Below are positions 54,184 through 63,126 of a stretch of 64,000 nucleotides of DNA, piece after piece. The position numbers and the translations under genes are program-made. Where the stretch lies: assembly GCA_964620675.1 (NCBI GenBank), contig CAZUJU010000015.1:1-64000 (forward strand), written 5' to 3'. Origin of the DNA: CAYSFW01 sp964620675. GTDB taxonomy: Bacteria; Pseudomonadota; Gammaproteobacteria; UWMA-0217. Numbering within the stretch: position 1 is the stretch's first letter; each line of letters starts with the position of its first letter. The notes below the pieces were generated by a model. The model saw only the letters and a program-made list of their open reading frames with translations, did not search any database and was not told where the DNA came from.

Positions 54184-55689
54184 ATGAACGATCAACCGGA
54201 CGTCCCAGCGCAAGAGGAGCACAAGCTGCTTGCGGAGCGGCGCGATAAACTCAAGCGCCTGCGCGAAAACGGCGTCGCGTTCCCGAACGACTTTCGGCGT
54301 AACGTGATGGCGGGCGAACTCCAGGCGGAATACGCGGAGAAGCCCGCTGAATTCTTCACGGGCGCGCCGGTTCGGGTCGCCGTGGCCGGACGGATGATGG
54401 CCAAGCGCGTGATGGGCAAGGCGAGTTTCGCGTCGTTGCTCGATATGTCCGGCCGAATCCAAATCTATGTTCAGCGCGATGCGTTGCCCGAGGGTGTTTA
54501 CGCCGAGTTCAAGACCTGGGATGTCGGCGACATTTTGGGCGCCGAGGGCACGCTGTTCCGAACGCAGAAAGGCGAGTTGAGCGTCCATGTCGACGGTTTA
54601 CGCTTGTTGACCAAATCGCTGCGGCCGCTGCCGGAGAAGTTTCACGGTCTGACCGATACTGAGCAACGTTATCGGCAACGTTACCTTGATCTCATCATGA
54701 ACGAGCCGGTGCGCGAGACCTTCCGGGTCCGGACCCGGGTCGTCAACTTCATCCGCGACTATCTGAACGAACGCGGATTTCTCGAAGTCGAAACGCCGAT
54801 GATGCAAGTGATTCCTGGCGGCGCCACGGCACGGCCGTTCGTCACCTTCCACAACGCGCTGGATATGGCGCTCTACCTGCGCGTCGCGCCGGAGCTTTAT
54901 CTCAAGCGCTTGGTGGTCGGCGGTTTTGAGCGGGTCTATGAGATCAATCGCAATTTTCGGAATGAGGGTCTGTCCACCCGGCACAATCCCGAGTTCACGA
55001 TGCTCGAATTCTACGAGGCCTATGCCACGTACTTCGACCTGATGGATCTGACCGAGGATCTGCTGCGCAAGCTGACCCAGGCGGTGATCGGTACGATGAC
55101 CGTGAGTTATCAAGGCCGCGAGTACGATTTCGCCAAACCCTTCGCCCGGATGAGCGTCAGGGACTCGATCCTGCACTTCAATCCTGATGTGCGCGCGGAT
55201 GAACTCGACGACCTCGATCATGCGCGGGCGTTGGCAGCGCGTCTCGGCATCCCGCTCAAGCCCGCTTATGGACTCGGCAAGGTGCAGATCGAGATCTTTG
55301 AAAAAACCGTCGAACCACGCTTGCTGGACCCGACCTTCATTACCGCCTATCCGGCCGAAGTCTCGCCATTGGCGCGACGTAACGATGCCGATCCGTTCGT
55401 CACCGACCGCTTCGAGTTTTTCGTCGGCGGGCGCGAAATCGCGAACGGCTTTTCGGAGCTGAACGATTACGAGGACCAGGCTGAACGCTTTCGCCGGCAG
55501 GTTGCGGAAAAGGAGGCAGGTGACGAGGAGGCGATGCACTTCGACGCGGATTACGTCCGCGCGCTGGAACATGGCATGCCGCCGACCGCGGGCGAGGGCA
55601 TTGGGATCGACCGGCTGGTGATGTTGCTGACCGACTCGCCGTCAATCCGCGATGTATTGCTGTTTCCGCATATGCGGCCGGAGGGGTAG
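54184..55689 (+). CDS. lysS: Lysyl-tRNA synthetase, class II
   Basis: This 501-residue enzyme charges tRNA-Lys. The N-terminal OB-fold anticodon domain (VAVAGRMMAKRVMGKASFASLLDMSGRIQIYVQ) is followed by the class II catalytic core with motif 1 (GFLEVETPMM), motif 2 (FRNEGLSTRHNPEFTMLEFYEAY) and motif 3 (GEGIGIDRLVMLL). The ATG at 54184 matches the usual N-terminus. Confidence 0.98.
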   Translation: MNDQPDVPAQEEHKLLAERRDKLKRLRENGVAFPNDFRRNVMAGELQAEYAEKPAEFFTGAPVRVAVAGRMMAKRVMGKASFASLLDMSGRIQIYVQRDALPEGVYAEFKTWDVGDILGAEGTLFRTQKGELSVHVDGLRLLTKSLRPLPEKFHGLTDTEQRYRQRYLDLIMNEPVRETFRVRTRVVNFIRDYLNERGFLEVETPMMQVIPGGATARPFVTFHNALDMALYLRVAPELYLKRLVVGGFERVYEINRNFRNEGLSTRHNPEFTMLEFYEAYATYFDLMDLTEDLLRKLTQAVIGTMTVSYQGREYDFAKPFARMSVRDSILHFNPDVRADELDDLDHARALAARLGIPLKPAYGLGKVQIEIFEKTVEPRLLDPTFITAYPAEVSPLARRNDADPFVTDRFEFFVGGREIANGFSELNDYEDQAERFRRQVAEKEAGDEEAMHFDADYVRALEHGMPPTAGEGIGIDRLVMLLTDSPSIRDVLLFPHMRPEG

Positions 55690-56164
55690 AGGCGCGCGCA
55701 TGAAGAATACGTGGGCATTACAGTGCTGAAGTAAAAAATGACGGCCTGTTCGGCCGCTCTTTAACGTAGTGTTGGCGCCAAAGCGTTCGGGTTGGCGATC
55801 GCTTGCGACGATGTAAGAAAGTCGTGGGCGATCGAGGGTATTGACTGGCCGTAGAGTGGAACGAACCAGCCGACGCGCGGGTCGTTGGGTGGCCAAACAC
55901 GCCTTATATGTCCATGATTTCTCGAAACTCCCGGTGTCAGTGAGTGATTATGTGACGAATTCCAGCTAAAATCGTGAGATCGTCGATTGGACGGCTAGGT
56001 GCGGTCAATGCGATAACCGGGGGCGGGTGCATGCCGCGCTCTGGTGCATATGTCTAAGGGGAGTTGGAGTATTGACCGCCCGCGTGGACATGTTCCGCAT
56101 GGCGGGCGACATATCCAGGAGCCTGGTAATCGCCTTGCCGATGTCCCCCAGCCAGGAGATCGAG
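55690..56164. other. Intergenic region lysS to DNR-type regulator
   Basis: This 475-base gap contains the candidate lysS terminator and no supported gene. An in-frame extension of the regulator to 56027 is possible but has no similarity and a worse ribosome binding site. No clear FNR/DNR box (TTGAT-N4-ATCAA) was found upstream of the regulator. Confidence 0.5.
55733..55762. terminator. Candidate terminator after lysS
   Basis: A 5-base GC stem CGGCC/GGCCG with loop TGTTC is flanked by A6 on the left and CTCTTT on the right. It could act in both directions, about 50 bases after lysS. The stem is short. Confidence 0.45.
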
Positions 56165-56857
56165 ATGCCCCATTTCAAGTTGCGCGAGTATCTGCCGCGT
56201 ATCCCATTGTTCTCGGAATTGCCTGCGGAAGACCTGGATACCGTTACGCAAGCGGCCCACATACGCGAGGCCGAGCGCAATGAGATCTTGTTTCTGAGCG
56301 GCGAGAAGCCGGACGGGATGTATCTGGTCCTCGACGGTCAAGTCAAATTGTCATTGACCAGTCCGAGCGGTGCGGAAAAGATCGTCGATATCATGGGTGT
56401 GGGGACCAGTTTCGCCGAGGCGCTGATGTTCTACGATCGACCAAGTCCAGTCACGGCGCAGGCGGTCAAAAAATCGCTGCTTGCGTTTATTCCGGCGCGC
56501 GTGATTCTGGGGGAGATTAATCGCTCCGATCAGTTCACCCGGCGCATGCTCGCGGGGCTCTCGGCGAGGTTGCATCACGTGATCGCCGATATGGAGGCGT
56601 TTTGCCTTCAATCGTCGACCCAGCGGGTGATCGGCGTACTATTGAGCGAGACACAGGATCAACCGGGCGCTGGTGTGCGCCGCACGGTACACCTGCCGGC
56701 GAACAAAAACCTGATCGCGTCACGACTCAATCTGACCCCCGAGACCTTCTCGCGCGCCTTGCACGAACTGGCCGAGGAAGGATTGATCAAGTCGACCGGT
56801 AAGGAGATCACGATCCTGGACCTCGATCGACTCAAACGATTCGGCCAGATGGTTTAA
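56165..56857 (+). CDS. dnr: Crp/Fnr-family regulator, DNR-like
   Basis: This 230-residue regulator has an N-terminal cyclic-nucleotide-binding fold (EILFLSGEKPDGMYLVLDGQVKLSL), a dimerisation helix and a C-terminal winged helix with recognition sequence TPETFSRAL (E-x-x-S-R, the FNR/DNR type that binds TTGAT-N4-ATCAA). The N-terminal cysteines needed for an FNR iron-sulfur cluster are missing, so a heme/nitric-oxide-sensing DNR role is likely. Its position, 58 bases from and facing the heme d1 genes, supports control of denitrification. The ATG at 56165 has AGGAG six bases upstream; ATG 56141 is an alternative. Confidence 0.85.
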   Translation: MPHFKLREYLPRIPLFSELPAEDLDTVTQAAHIREAERNEILFLSGEKPDGMYLVLDGQVKLSLTSPSGAEKIVDIMGVGTSFAEALMFYDRPSPVTAQAVKKSLLAFIPARVILGEINRSDQFTRRMLAGLSARLHHVIADMEAFCLQSSTQRVIGVLLSETQDQPGAGVRRTVHLPANKNLIASRLNLTPETFSRALHELAEEGLIKSTGKEITILDLDRLKRFGQMV

Positions 56858-56915
56858 GTCGCAACGCGACGACCGCCGGCCCCGGCGCGCCCCAACGGTT
56901 GTCGCCGCGCCAAGA

Positions 56916-58475
56916 TCAGTGGCTCGTGCCCTCCGACAGCCGTGTTTTGTTCCAGACGTTGTATTTACCCACCGGGCGCTTCATCGGTAGCCGTTTGACC
57001 TCTTCCAACGTTTTGGCGTCGTAGATCACCAGCGCGCCGTCGTGTTCCCAGATCGATACCAGCGCGTATTTGCCATAGCGGTCGAATTCGACGTGGGTCG
57101 ACGTCTTGCCGGGCTCCGGGCGGAGCACCTTGACCACTTCCAGCGTACGTTTGTCGATCACCAGCATCGCGTCTTTTTCCGGACCCGAGAACACGTCGGC
57201 CCAGGCGTAGGGCGTTTCCTCGTGACTGCGCAGGAAGAATCCAGGCCCCAGCGTCGGGATGGTTTTAACCGTCTTCCAGGTCTTGAGGTCGATCACCGTG
57301 ATCTGGTTATCCTTGAGGTTCGGGCTGGCCATCACGCGCTTGCCGTCGTAGTCAAAAGTGATGCCGGAGCCGAGGTGTGGCATTCCGGTCAGTTCGAGAT
57401 CGGCCAGTTTGCGCCGGCCTGGCAGGAACACAACCTGACCTTTCGGGCTGCTGCGCGAGGCGCCCAGCAGGTAGGTGTAGCTCTGGTCAAAGAAGAAATC
57501 GTCCAGGTAGTCCTCCAGTTCGGTCTTGCGGATCGGGAGCGGACCGGGTGCTTCAATCGCTTCCTTGTACTGGTGGTCGTGCACCAGGCCGGTGTAGACC
57601 GGGCCGCCTTTTTCCTTGTCATAGACGATTTCCCAGACTTCGGGAATGTCCTTGAGCGCGGCGATGAAGCTGCCGCGGGGGCGGGCGTCGTAGACCGCGG
57701 AGACCCGCGAGCCCTTGCCATTCTTGTCCTGCACCGGGATGACCTTGACTAACGAGAGGTCGTCGGCGTCTAGCGCGACCAGCGCGTTGGGCAGGTAGTT
57801 CGCGACCATCACGACCTTGCCGTCGGATGAAACGGCGAGATTGCGGGTGTTGATGCCGGCGCGGATTTCGGCCACGACCTTGAGGTTCAACAGGTCGTAT
57901 TTGGTGATCCAGCCGTCGCGCGAGGCCCAGTAGACGTAGTGACCATCGGGGGTGAATTTCGGTCCGCCATGGAGCGAATGGCGGGTTTCGAAGCGGTGAA
58001 AGGGTTCCATCTTGTCCCCGTCGAGCACGGTGATGTGGTTATCGCCGTGTTCGACCACCAGCGTGACATTGAGCGGATCGGCCTCAAACACCGGCTTGAG
58101 CGGCAGTCGCAGATTCTCCTTGTGCACGATATGCGACCTACGAATGTCGGCCTCGTCCCACTTCGGCGGATGGGTCGGCGGGGTGTAGATCCACTCGGCG
58201 AGCGCCTTCATTTCGGCCTCGCTCAGTTTATCCTTGAAGCCCGGCATCTGGGTGGCGGGCAGGCCGTCGGCGATCGCGGCGTAGGCGGCGTCTTTCTTCA
58301 GCCGGTGCAGATTGTCGGGGAGCAATACCGGACCCCAGCCGCCGAGGCGCTCGGGGCCGTGGCAGGCGGCGCAATATTGGAGGTAATTGTCCTTGACGTC
58401 GCCGGGCGAGGGGGTCGCGGCGAGGGCCGGTGTGACCAGGCTGGCGAGGAGGAGCGGTAGCAGAGTTGTTCTCAT
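56916..58475 (-). CDS. nirN: NirN, heme d1 dehydrogenase (cytochrome c, d1-type propeller)
   Basis: This 519-residue periplasmic protein has a signal peptide (residues 1-20), a cytochrome c domain with heme site CAACH (35-39) and an eight-bladed d1-type beta-propeller. NirN performs the last step of heme d1 synthesis, introducing the acrylate double bond, and passes the cofactor to NirS. It was called NirN rather than NirS because of the ending KYNVWNKTRLSEGTSH, the shorter length and the position after nirJ. It starts 10 bases after nirJ. Confidence 0.9.
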   Translation of the reverse strand: MRTTLLPLLLASLVTPALAATPSPGDVKDNYLQYCAACHGPERLGGWGPVLLPDNLHRLKKDAAYAAIADGLPATQMPGFKDKLSEAEMKALAEWIYTPPTHPPKWDEADIRRSHIVHKENLRLPLKPVFEADPLNVTLVVEHGDNHITVLDGDKMEPFHRFETRHSLHGGPKFTPDGHYVYWASRDGWITKYDLLNLKVVAEIRAGINTRNLAVSSDGKVVMVANYLPNALVALDADDLSLVKVIPVQDKNGKGSRVSAVYDARPRGSFIAALKDIPEVWEIVYDKEKGGPVYTGLVHDHQYKEAIEAPGPLPIRKTELEDYLDDFFFDQSYTYLLGASRSSPKGQVVFLPGRRKLADLELTGMPHLGSGITFDYDGKRVMASPNLKDNQITVIDLKTWKTVKTIPTLGPGFFLRSHEETPYAWADVFSGPEKDAMLVIDKRTLEVVKVLRPEPGKTSTHVEFDRYGKYALVSIWEHDGALVIYDAKTLEEVKRLPMKRPVGKYNVWNKTRLSEGTSH

Positions 58476-58485
58476 GGGGAATGTC

Positions 58486-59868
58486 TCAAGGTAGGCCGAT
58501 CGGCGGCGTAGTGCGCGTTTGCCGGGTTGGTCGCGCGAGGGGGCTTTCCATCAGGCGATGGGGTTCGTCGCGCTGTGCGGCATTGGGCGCGGCGAGACCG
58601 ATTTCTCTGTCGTCGAGGTAGCAGGCGGGGTCCTCGGCCCAGGGGTCACCGGTCAGCTGCATCGCGCGCACCCGGGTATTGCCGTTGCAGATGTCGAGGT
58701 AGGCGCAGGCACCGCAGCGTCCGCCGACCGGGCGGGGATGTTGCTTGAGCCCGGCGAGGATCGGGTCGGACAGATCGGTCCAGATCGTGCTGAACGGGCG
58801 CTCCCGTACATTGCCGAGGGTGTAGTGCCACCACATGGTGTCGGGGTGGACGTTGCCAAGGTTATCGATGTTGGCGATGTTGACCCCGGAACTGTTGCCG
58901 CCCCATTGCGTGAGTTTCTGGCGCAGATGTGCGACGCGCTCGGGAAAGCGGCGTTCGGCCCAGTGCAGCAGGTACACCCCGTCGGCATCGTTGTTCCCGG
59001 TTACGAATTCGCGCGGGTCGCCATCGCGTTCATGTTTGAGCGCGGTTTCGAACAGGAGATCGAGTGCCCAGCGGGTGGTGTTGAGGAACACATCGCTCTT
59101 GCGATTGCGGTTGCCGCGGCCGGCGTAGTTGAGGTGCGAGAAATAGAACTTCTCGACACCTTCGCTTTCCATCAGTTCCAGCAACTGCGGCAGCTCGGCC
59201 GCGTTGTCCTGGGTCATCGTAAAGCGTAATCCTACCTTGATCCCATGCGCGCGGCATAGGCGCAGGCCGCGCAGCGAGGCGTCGAACGCACCGGCCTGGT
59301 GGCGGAAGCGGTCGTGGGTTTCGCGGATGCCGTCGATGCTGATACCGACGTAGTCGTAGCCGACCGCCGCGATCTCGGCAATGTTGCTGGCGTCGATCAG
59401 AGTGCCGTTGGTCGACAGCCCGACATAAAAACCCTTCGCCTTGGCGCGTTGCGAAATCGCGAAAATGTCCGGCCGCAGCAGCGGCTCGCCACCCGACAGA
59501 ATCAGCACCGGGACGCCGAACGTCTTCAGGTCGGCCATCACCGAATAGATCTCGTCGGTCGCCAACTCGCCGGGAAAGTCATGATCGGCCGAGATCGAGT
59601 AGCAGTGTTTGCAGGCGAGATTGCAGCGCCGCACCAGGTTCCAGATCACCACCGGGCCGCCTGCTGCGGACGCCCCTGGACGCGGTGTCCTGCGTTGCAA
59701 GAGGCCCGAAATCGGGTCATGTAGGCCGGCTACACTCCCCGATTTCGGGCCTCTCGCGCCTTGTTCACCACGCCCAGGATCGCCCTCGCGACGATCGGGG
59801 ATATTGTCACAGGCTCTGAGCGGGGTTGGATGAACCAGCTCGCGCAGGTATTGGGAAATACGGAACAT
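58486..59868 (-). CDS. nirJ: NirJ, radical SAM enzyme of heme d1 synthesis, with inserted repeat
   Basis: This 460-residue radical SAM enzyme replaces two propionates on the porphyrin with oxo groups. The radical SAM cysteines are C82, C86 and C89 (CNLACKHC), followed by LILSGGEPLLRPD and a C-terminal SPASM-like cysteine set (CGACAYLDIC, CYLDD). Usual homologues go from MFRISQYLRELVHPTPL almost directly to GPVVIWNL; here about 45-50 extra residues (18-70) intervene. They are encoded by two repeat elements (59787-59820 and 59700-59754). The frame stays open throughout. The start has GAGGAG nine bases upstream. Confidence 0.93.
   Translation of the reverse strand: MFRISQYLRELVHPTPLRACDNIPDRREGDPGRGEQGARGPKSGSVAGLHDPISGLLQRRTPRPGASAAGGPVVIWNLVRRCNLACKHCYSISADHDFPGELATDEIYSVMADLKTFGVPVLILSGGEPLLRPDIFAISQRAKAKGFYVGLSTNGTLIDASNIAEIAAVGYDYVGISIDGIRETHDRFRHQAGAFDASLRGLRLCRAHGIKVGLRFTMTQDNAAELPQLLELMESEGVEKFYFSHLNYAGRGNRNRKSDVFLNTTRWALDLLFETALKHERDGDPREFVTGNNDADGVYLLHWAERRFPERVAHLRQKLTQWGGNSSGVNIANIDNLGNVHPDTMWWHYTLGNVRERPFSTIWTDLSDPILAGLKQHPRPVGGRCGACAYLDICNGNTRVRAMQLTGDPWAEDPACYLDDREIGLAAPNAAQRDEPHRLMESPLARPTRQTRTTPPIGLP
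59700..59754. repeat. 17-bp perfect palindrome inside nirJ
   Basis: GAGGCCCGAAATCGGG and its exact complement form a 16-base stem, 17 with the flanking A/T pair, around a 21-base loop with a smaller TGTAG/CTACA hairpin. It lies in frame in the nirJ-specific insertion and encodes roughly ARGPKSGSVAGLHDPISGLL. It resembles palindromic elements that insert into coding genes. Confidence 0.85.
59787..59820. repeat. Interspersed coding repeat, copy in nirJ
   Basis: This copy reads on the minus strand as AGAGCCTGTGACAATATCCC, then CGATCGTCGCG, and encodes RACDNIPDRR (residues 18-27). A second copy with the same reading frame is at the start of nirC (63515-63545). Differences between them are few. 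Confidence 0.85.
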
Positions 59869-59882
59869 GGGGGTTGATCTCC

Positions 59883-60449
59883 TCAGTCGGTGAGCCGAAG
59901 TCCGGTTTTTTTCAGGATTCGGGTGCTGAACAGGACGTCATGGGCACGAAGCCTGGACCCAAGTAGGCGCGCGATTTCGTCGACCTGCGCGGTGACCGCG
60001 TCACGGGTCCGGCCGTGGACCATCGCAAATAGGTTGTAGGGCCACAGCGGCAATGCGCGCGGGCGTTCGTAGCAGTGACTGACGTAGGGCAGGGCACCGA
60101 TCAGCGCACCCGCGGCGGCGATGTCGGCGTCTTCGACGTCCCACACGCTCATGCCATTGCCGCGGTAGCCGAGCGCGTAGTGATTCGGCACGGCGCCGAT
60201 GCGGCGGATGACGCCGTGCTCAAGCATCCGCCGCAGACGGCGTTGCACCTCGGCGGGTTCGAGTCCCAGGGCGGTGGCAACTCGTGCGTAAGGTTCGGGC
60301 ACCAGCGGCAGGCCACTCTGGGTCGCGCGGATCAGCGCACGATCGATCGAGTCGGGCAGCGCGGGAATTGATTGGGTCGCGGCGTCGGTGGCCGCGTTCG
60401 GTGCCGATACCGCTGTAGCACCGAGCGGATCCGGGTCACGCGAACTCAC
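59883..60449 (-). CDS. nirH: NirH, siroheme decarboxylase subunit
   Basis: This 188-residue Lrp/AsnC-fold subunit acts with NirD, NirL and NirG to decarboxylate siroheme to 12,18-didecarboxysiroheme. It has a helix-turn-helix region (PYARVATALGLEPAEVQRRLRRML) and the family-specific YERPRALPLWPYNLFAMVHGR motif shared with NirL. It begins at a GTG (60449) overlapping the nirG stop as GTGA; the longer ATG frame lies within nirG. Confidence 0.92.
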   Translation of the reverse strand: MSSRDPDPLGATAVSAPNAATDAATQSIPALPDSIDRALIRATQSGLPLVPEPYARVATALGLEPAEVQRRLRRMLEHGVIRRIGAVPNHYALGYRGNGMSVWDVEDADIAAAGALIGALPYVSHCYERPRALPLWPYNLFAMVHGRTRDAVTAQVDEIARLLGSRLRAHDVLFSTRILKKTGLRLTD

Positions 60450-60922
60450 GCCTCGAACCTCAAGCCGACGAAGAACTCCCGCAACTTCGGAAAATCGTAG
60501 ACCTTGAGTCCGGTCTGCGTCTCGATGGCCGCAAGCACTTCGCCGATACGCCCAGGTGACTCGGTGCCGACGACGAACCACATATTCAATTGATGTTCCC
60601 GCGCGTAGTTGTGGGCAACTTCCGGATAGGCGTTGACCTGCGCGGCAACTGCTTCGAAGCGTTCCGCTGGGACTTGCAATGCGCACAGACTAAAGGCACC
60701 GCCGATGCGATCGGCGTTGTACATCGGGCCGAAGCGCGACAGTACGCCCCGGTCGAGCAGCGTCGCGAGCCGCTCGATCAGAGTCGCTTCTCCGAGCTCG
60801 AGCGCGGCGCCGGCGACTTCGAACGGCCGATCGCACAGCGGGAAGCCACCCTGCAAGGCGTTGATGATCGCGCGGTCGGTCGCGTCGAGCGCGATCGGTT
60901 CAGAAGCTTGCGTCCGCGACAT
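60446..60922 (-). CDS. nirG: NirG, siroheme decarboxylase subunit
   Basis: This 158-residue subunit pairs with NirD in type: it has YAREHQLNMWFVVGTES where NirL/NirH have the LPLWPYNLF motif. The N-terminus holds the winged helix. It overlaps nirL by 23 bases and nirH by 4, so expression is coupled. Confidence 0.93.
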   Translation of the reverse strand: MSRTQASEPIALDATDRAIINALQGGFPLCDRPFEVAGAALELGEATLIERLATLLDRGVLSRFGPMYNADRIGGAFSLCALQVPAERFEAVAAQVNAYPEVAHNYAREHQLNMWFVVGTESPGRIGEVLAAIETQTGLKVYDFPKLREFFVGLRFEA

Positions 60923-61397
60923 AACGCGCCCCCCGCTGTTTGAAGCGACGGGTGCTGAACAGCACCTGATGCGGGATTTCTGCCAGTCCGGCCGCCTCGA
61001 TCATGGCCTGGAGGTGTTGCAACACGCTGACGCGGTCGCGGCCGTGAATCATCGTGAACAGATTGTACGGCCACAGCGGAAGGCGTCGCGGGCGGCGGTA
61101 GCACAGGCTGACGCAGTCGTACTCGCCGAGCCGGGCGCCGATCGCGCCGACGGTCTCGTCCGCCACGTTCCAAACCACCATGGCGTTGGCACGGTAGCCA
61201 AGCTCGTGGTGGCGGACCACGACGCCCAGGCGTTTGATCTGCCCTTCGTCCTTGAGGCGTTGGATGCGCGCGATGACCTCGGCTTCGGTCAGGCCGAGTT
61301 GCGTCGCGATCGCTGCATAGGGACGCGGGACCAGCGGCAGACCGGCTTGAATGGCGGCGATGAGTGCGGTGTCGGGCATCGTGAGCGTATGGGTCAT
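60900..61397 (-). CDS. nirL: NirL, siroheme decarboxylase subunit
   Basis: This 165-residue protein carries the YRRPRRLPLWPYNLFTMIHGRDR motif and an LRP-like helix-turn-helix (PYAAIATQLGLTEAEVIARIQRL). The histidine in MIHG is conserved with NirH and likely takes part in catalysis. It lies 20 bases after nirD. Confidence 0.93.
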   Translation of the reverse strand: MTHTLTMPDTALIAAIQAGLPLVPRPYAAIATQLGLTEAEVIARIQRLKDEGQIKRLGVVVRHHELGYRANAMVVWNVADETVGAIGARLGEYDCVSLCYRRPRRLPLWPYNLFTMIHGRDRVSVLQHLQAMIEAAGLAEIPHQVLFSTRRFKQRGARYVADASF

Positions 61398-61417
61398 GGG
61401 TTAGGGGGTTCGGCTAC

Positions 61418-61924
61418 TCAGCAGTCCCAGAGCCGAAAACCGAGGTCGATATGGAAACTCTCCTCCATCGGCAGGTCCAGGACTTGCAGGCCGGTGGTGG
61501 CGCGGATCTCCTCCAGCACCGCGGTGACGCGTTCGCGGGTCGGCGCGGTGACGACAAACCACAAATTGAACCCGTGTTCGCGTTCGTAGTTGTGGTTGAC
61601 CTCGGGATACTGGCTGACCAGATTCGCGACCGCTTCCAGGCGCCCCTCCGGCACCGGCATCGCGGCCAGCGTGCTCGCGCCGACGCGGTGGGTTTGAAAC
61701 ACCGGTCCGACGCGACTGACCATGCCGCGCGCGTGCAGCGATTGCAGGGTGGCGAGGACGGTCGCCTCGCTCACGCCGAGCTTGGCGGCAAGCGCGGCGT
61801 AAGGCTCCGGGGTCAGCGGGAAGTCGTGCTGAAAGTCATTCAGCAGGCGGCGTTCGAGATCACTCAACGCGGCTACGTCGCCGGCGGAAGGGAGTTCGGG
61901 CATCGGGGCGGATCGGTAGGTCAT
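61418..61924 (-). CDS. nirD: NirD, siroheme decarboxylase subunit
   Basis: This 168-residue subunit resembles NirG (YEREHGFNLWFVVTAPTRERV) with an LRP-like N-terminal domain (PYAALAAKLGVSEATVLATL). It ends with a FHIDLGFRL motif typical of NirD. It follows nirF by 14 bases. Confidence 0.93.
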   Translation of the reverse strand: MTYRSAPMPELPSAGDVAALSDLERRLLNDFQHDFPLTPEPYAALAAKLGVSEATVLATLQSLHARGMVSRVGPVFQTHRVGASTLAAMPVPEGRLEAVANLVSQYPEVNHNYEREHGFNLWFVVTAPTRERVTAVLEEIRATTGLQVLDLPMEESFHIDLGFRLWDC

Positions 61925-61938
61925 CGTTCGCGCCTCTG

Positions 61939-63126
61939 TTAGAGCCCGATCCGGTGGGCGCGCGGGGTGAAAAAGATCCCACTTGGTTTTGCGGCCGGGA
62001 GCGAGGTGATCTTCTTGAAGGTCGCGGTGTCGTAGACGTCGACGCGGTCTTCGTCGCGCACCGAGAGCCAGAGCTGTTCGCCGCGCGGGGTAAACTCCAT
62101 GTGCATCACGCCCTTGCCGGGTTTGAAGGTGTGCACCACGGTGAGGGTTTCAGTGTCGATCACCTGAATCGTGTCATTGTCGGGGTGGGCGAAGTTGGAC
62201 CAGACCTGACGCCCGTCCGGGCGTGCCATCACAAATACCGGTTGACTGTGCATCTCGATCTGCTTGACCTCTTGCCAGGACTTGCGATCCACGACCAGCA
62301 CGCGGTGGTGGCCGACCGCCGGTAGGAATACCAGGTCGCCGACCGAGGCCCAGCCTTCGAGGTGCGGCATCTTGTACACCGGCAAGGCTTCGGTGCCGCG
62401 ACCGTAGCGATCGAGGATCCGGCGCGGACCTTTTTCCGGCGCCCACAGGTCGAGCAAGGTCAGGCCGTCCTCGCCATACAGGCCGGCAATGTAATAGCGA
62501 CCGTCCGTAGTCACCAGCGCGTCGTAGGGTTGCTGGCCTATGTCCTTATATTTCGTGATTTTCGGGTTGGCCGGGTCGGCCAGGTCGACGAGGTGGATCT
62601 CATTGCCGTCGTACAGGCTGTAGGCGAAACGCCGCCCGGTCGTATCCTCGACGCCGACGACCTTGGAGCGTTGGGTGCCGTCGCCATAGGTGGCGGGCAG
62701 GTCGGCGACCTCGTTCAGCGTGTCGGCGTCAAAGATCTTGACCCCGCCGGGCTCATAGTTACCGACGGCGATCAGTTGCCCGTCCTGCGAGATCGCACCG
62801 CCGATCGAGTTGCCGGACTGTGCCACGCGTTTCACCAACTTGCCGCATAACAGGTCGACCTTGGACAGGCCGCCGTCGCGGCCGAAGACGAAGGCATAGC
62901 GTTCGTCACGCGAGAACACGGCGGCGGCGTGCGACAGATCGCCGAGTCCGGTCACGCGAAACAGTTGGGTGTGCGTGCTCGATTCCACGACTTGCACGCT
63001 GCCGCTGGCGCGCTCAACGATGATGCCGAGATCGCCGGTGCCGCGCAGTTGACATTCGTTGGCCGGACTGGAAGTGGCGGCGAGCAGCGCCGCGACGGTG
63101 AACAGGTTTCGCAGCAGGTGTTTCAT
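61939..63126 (-). CDS. nirF: NirF, heme d1 synthesis dehydrogenase-like propeller
   Basis: This 395-residue periplasmic d1-type beta-propeller has a signal peptide (about 1-22). It ends with KPSGIFFTPRAHRIGL, the NirF signature. NirF acts after NirJ in the periplasm on a late d1 precursor. A cysteine follows the signal (ANEC) but the lipobox is weak, so lipidation is uncertain. It overlaps nirC as ATGA. Confidence 0.94.
   Translation of the reverse strand: MKHLLRNLFTVAALLAATSSPANECQLRGTGDLGIIVERASGSVQVVESSTHTQLFRVTGLGDLSHAAAVFSRDERYAFVFGRDGGLSKVDLLCGKLVKRVAQSGNSIGGAISQDGQLIAVGNYEPGGVKIFDADTLNEVADLPATYGDGTQRSKVVGVEDTTGRRFAYSLYDGNEIHLVDLADPANPKITKYKDIGQQPYDALVTTDGRYYIAGLYGEDGLTLLDLWAPEKGPRRILDRYGRGTEALPVYKMPHLEGWASVGDLVFLPAVGHHRVLVVDRKSWQEVKQIEMHSQPVFVMARPDGRQVWSNFAHPDNDTIQVIDTETLTVVHTFKPGKGVMHMEFTPRGEQLWLSVRDEDRVDVYDTATFKKITSLPAAKPSGIFFTPRAHRIGL

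Noticed and set aside
55754..55766. boxA-like CGCTCTTTAACG as a remnant of an rRNA operon leader
   Set aside because: No rRNA, tRNA or spacer sequence is nearby; it is more simply the tail of the lysS hairpin.
56916..58475. Call as NirS, the cytochrome cd1 nitrite reductase
   Set aside because: The ending SEGTSH, shorter length and place after nirJ fit NirN; NirS normally has a different C-terminus.
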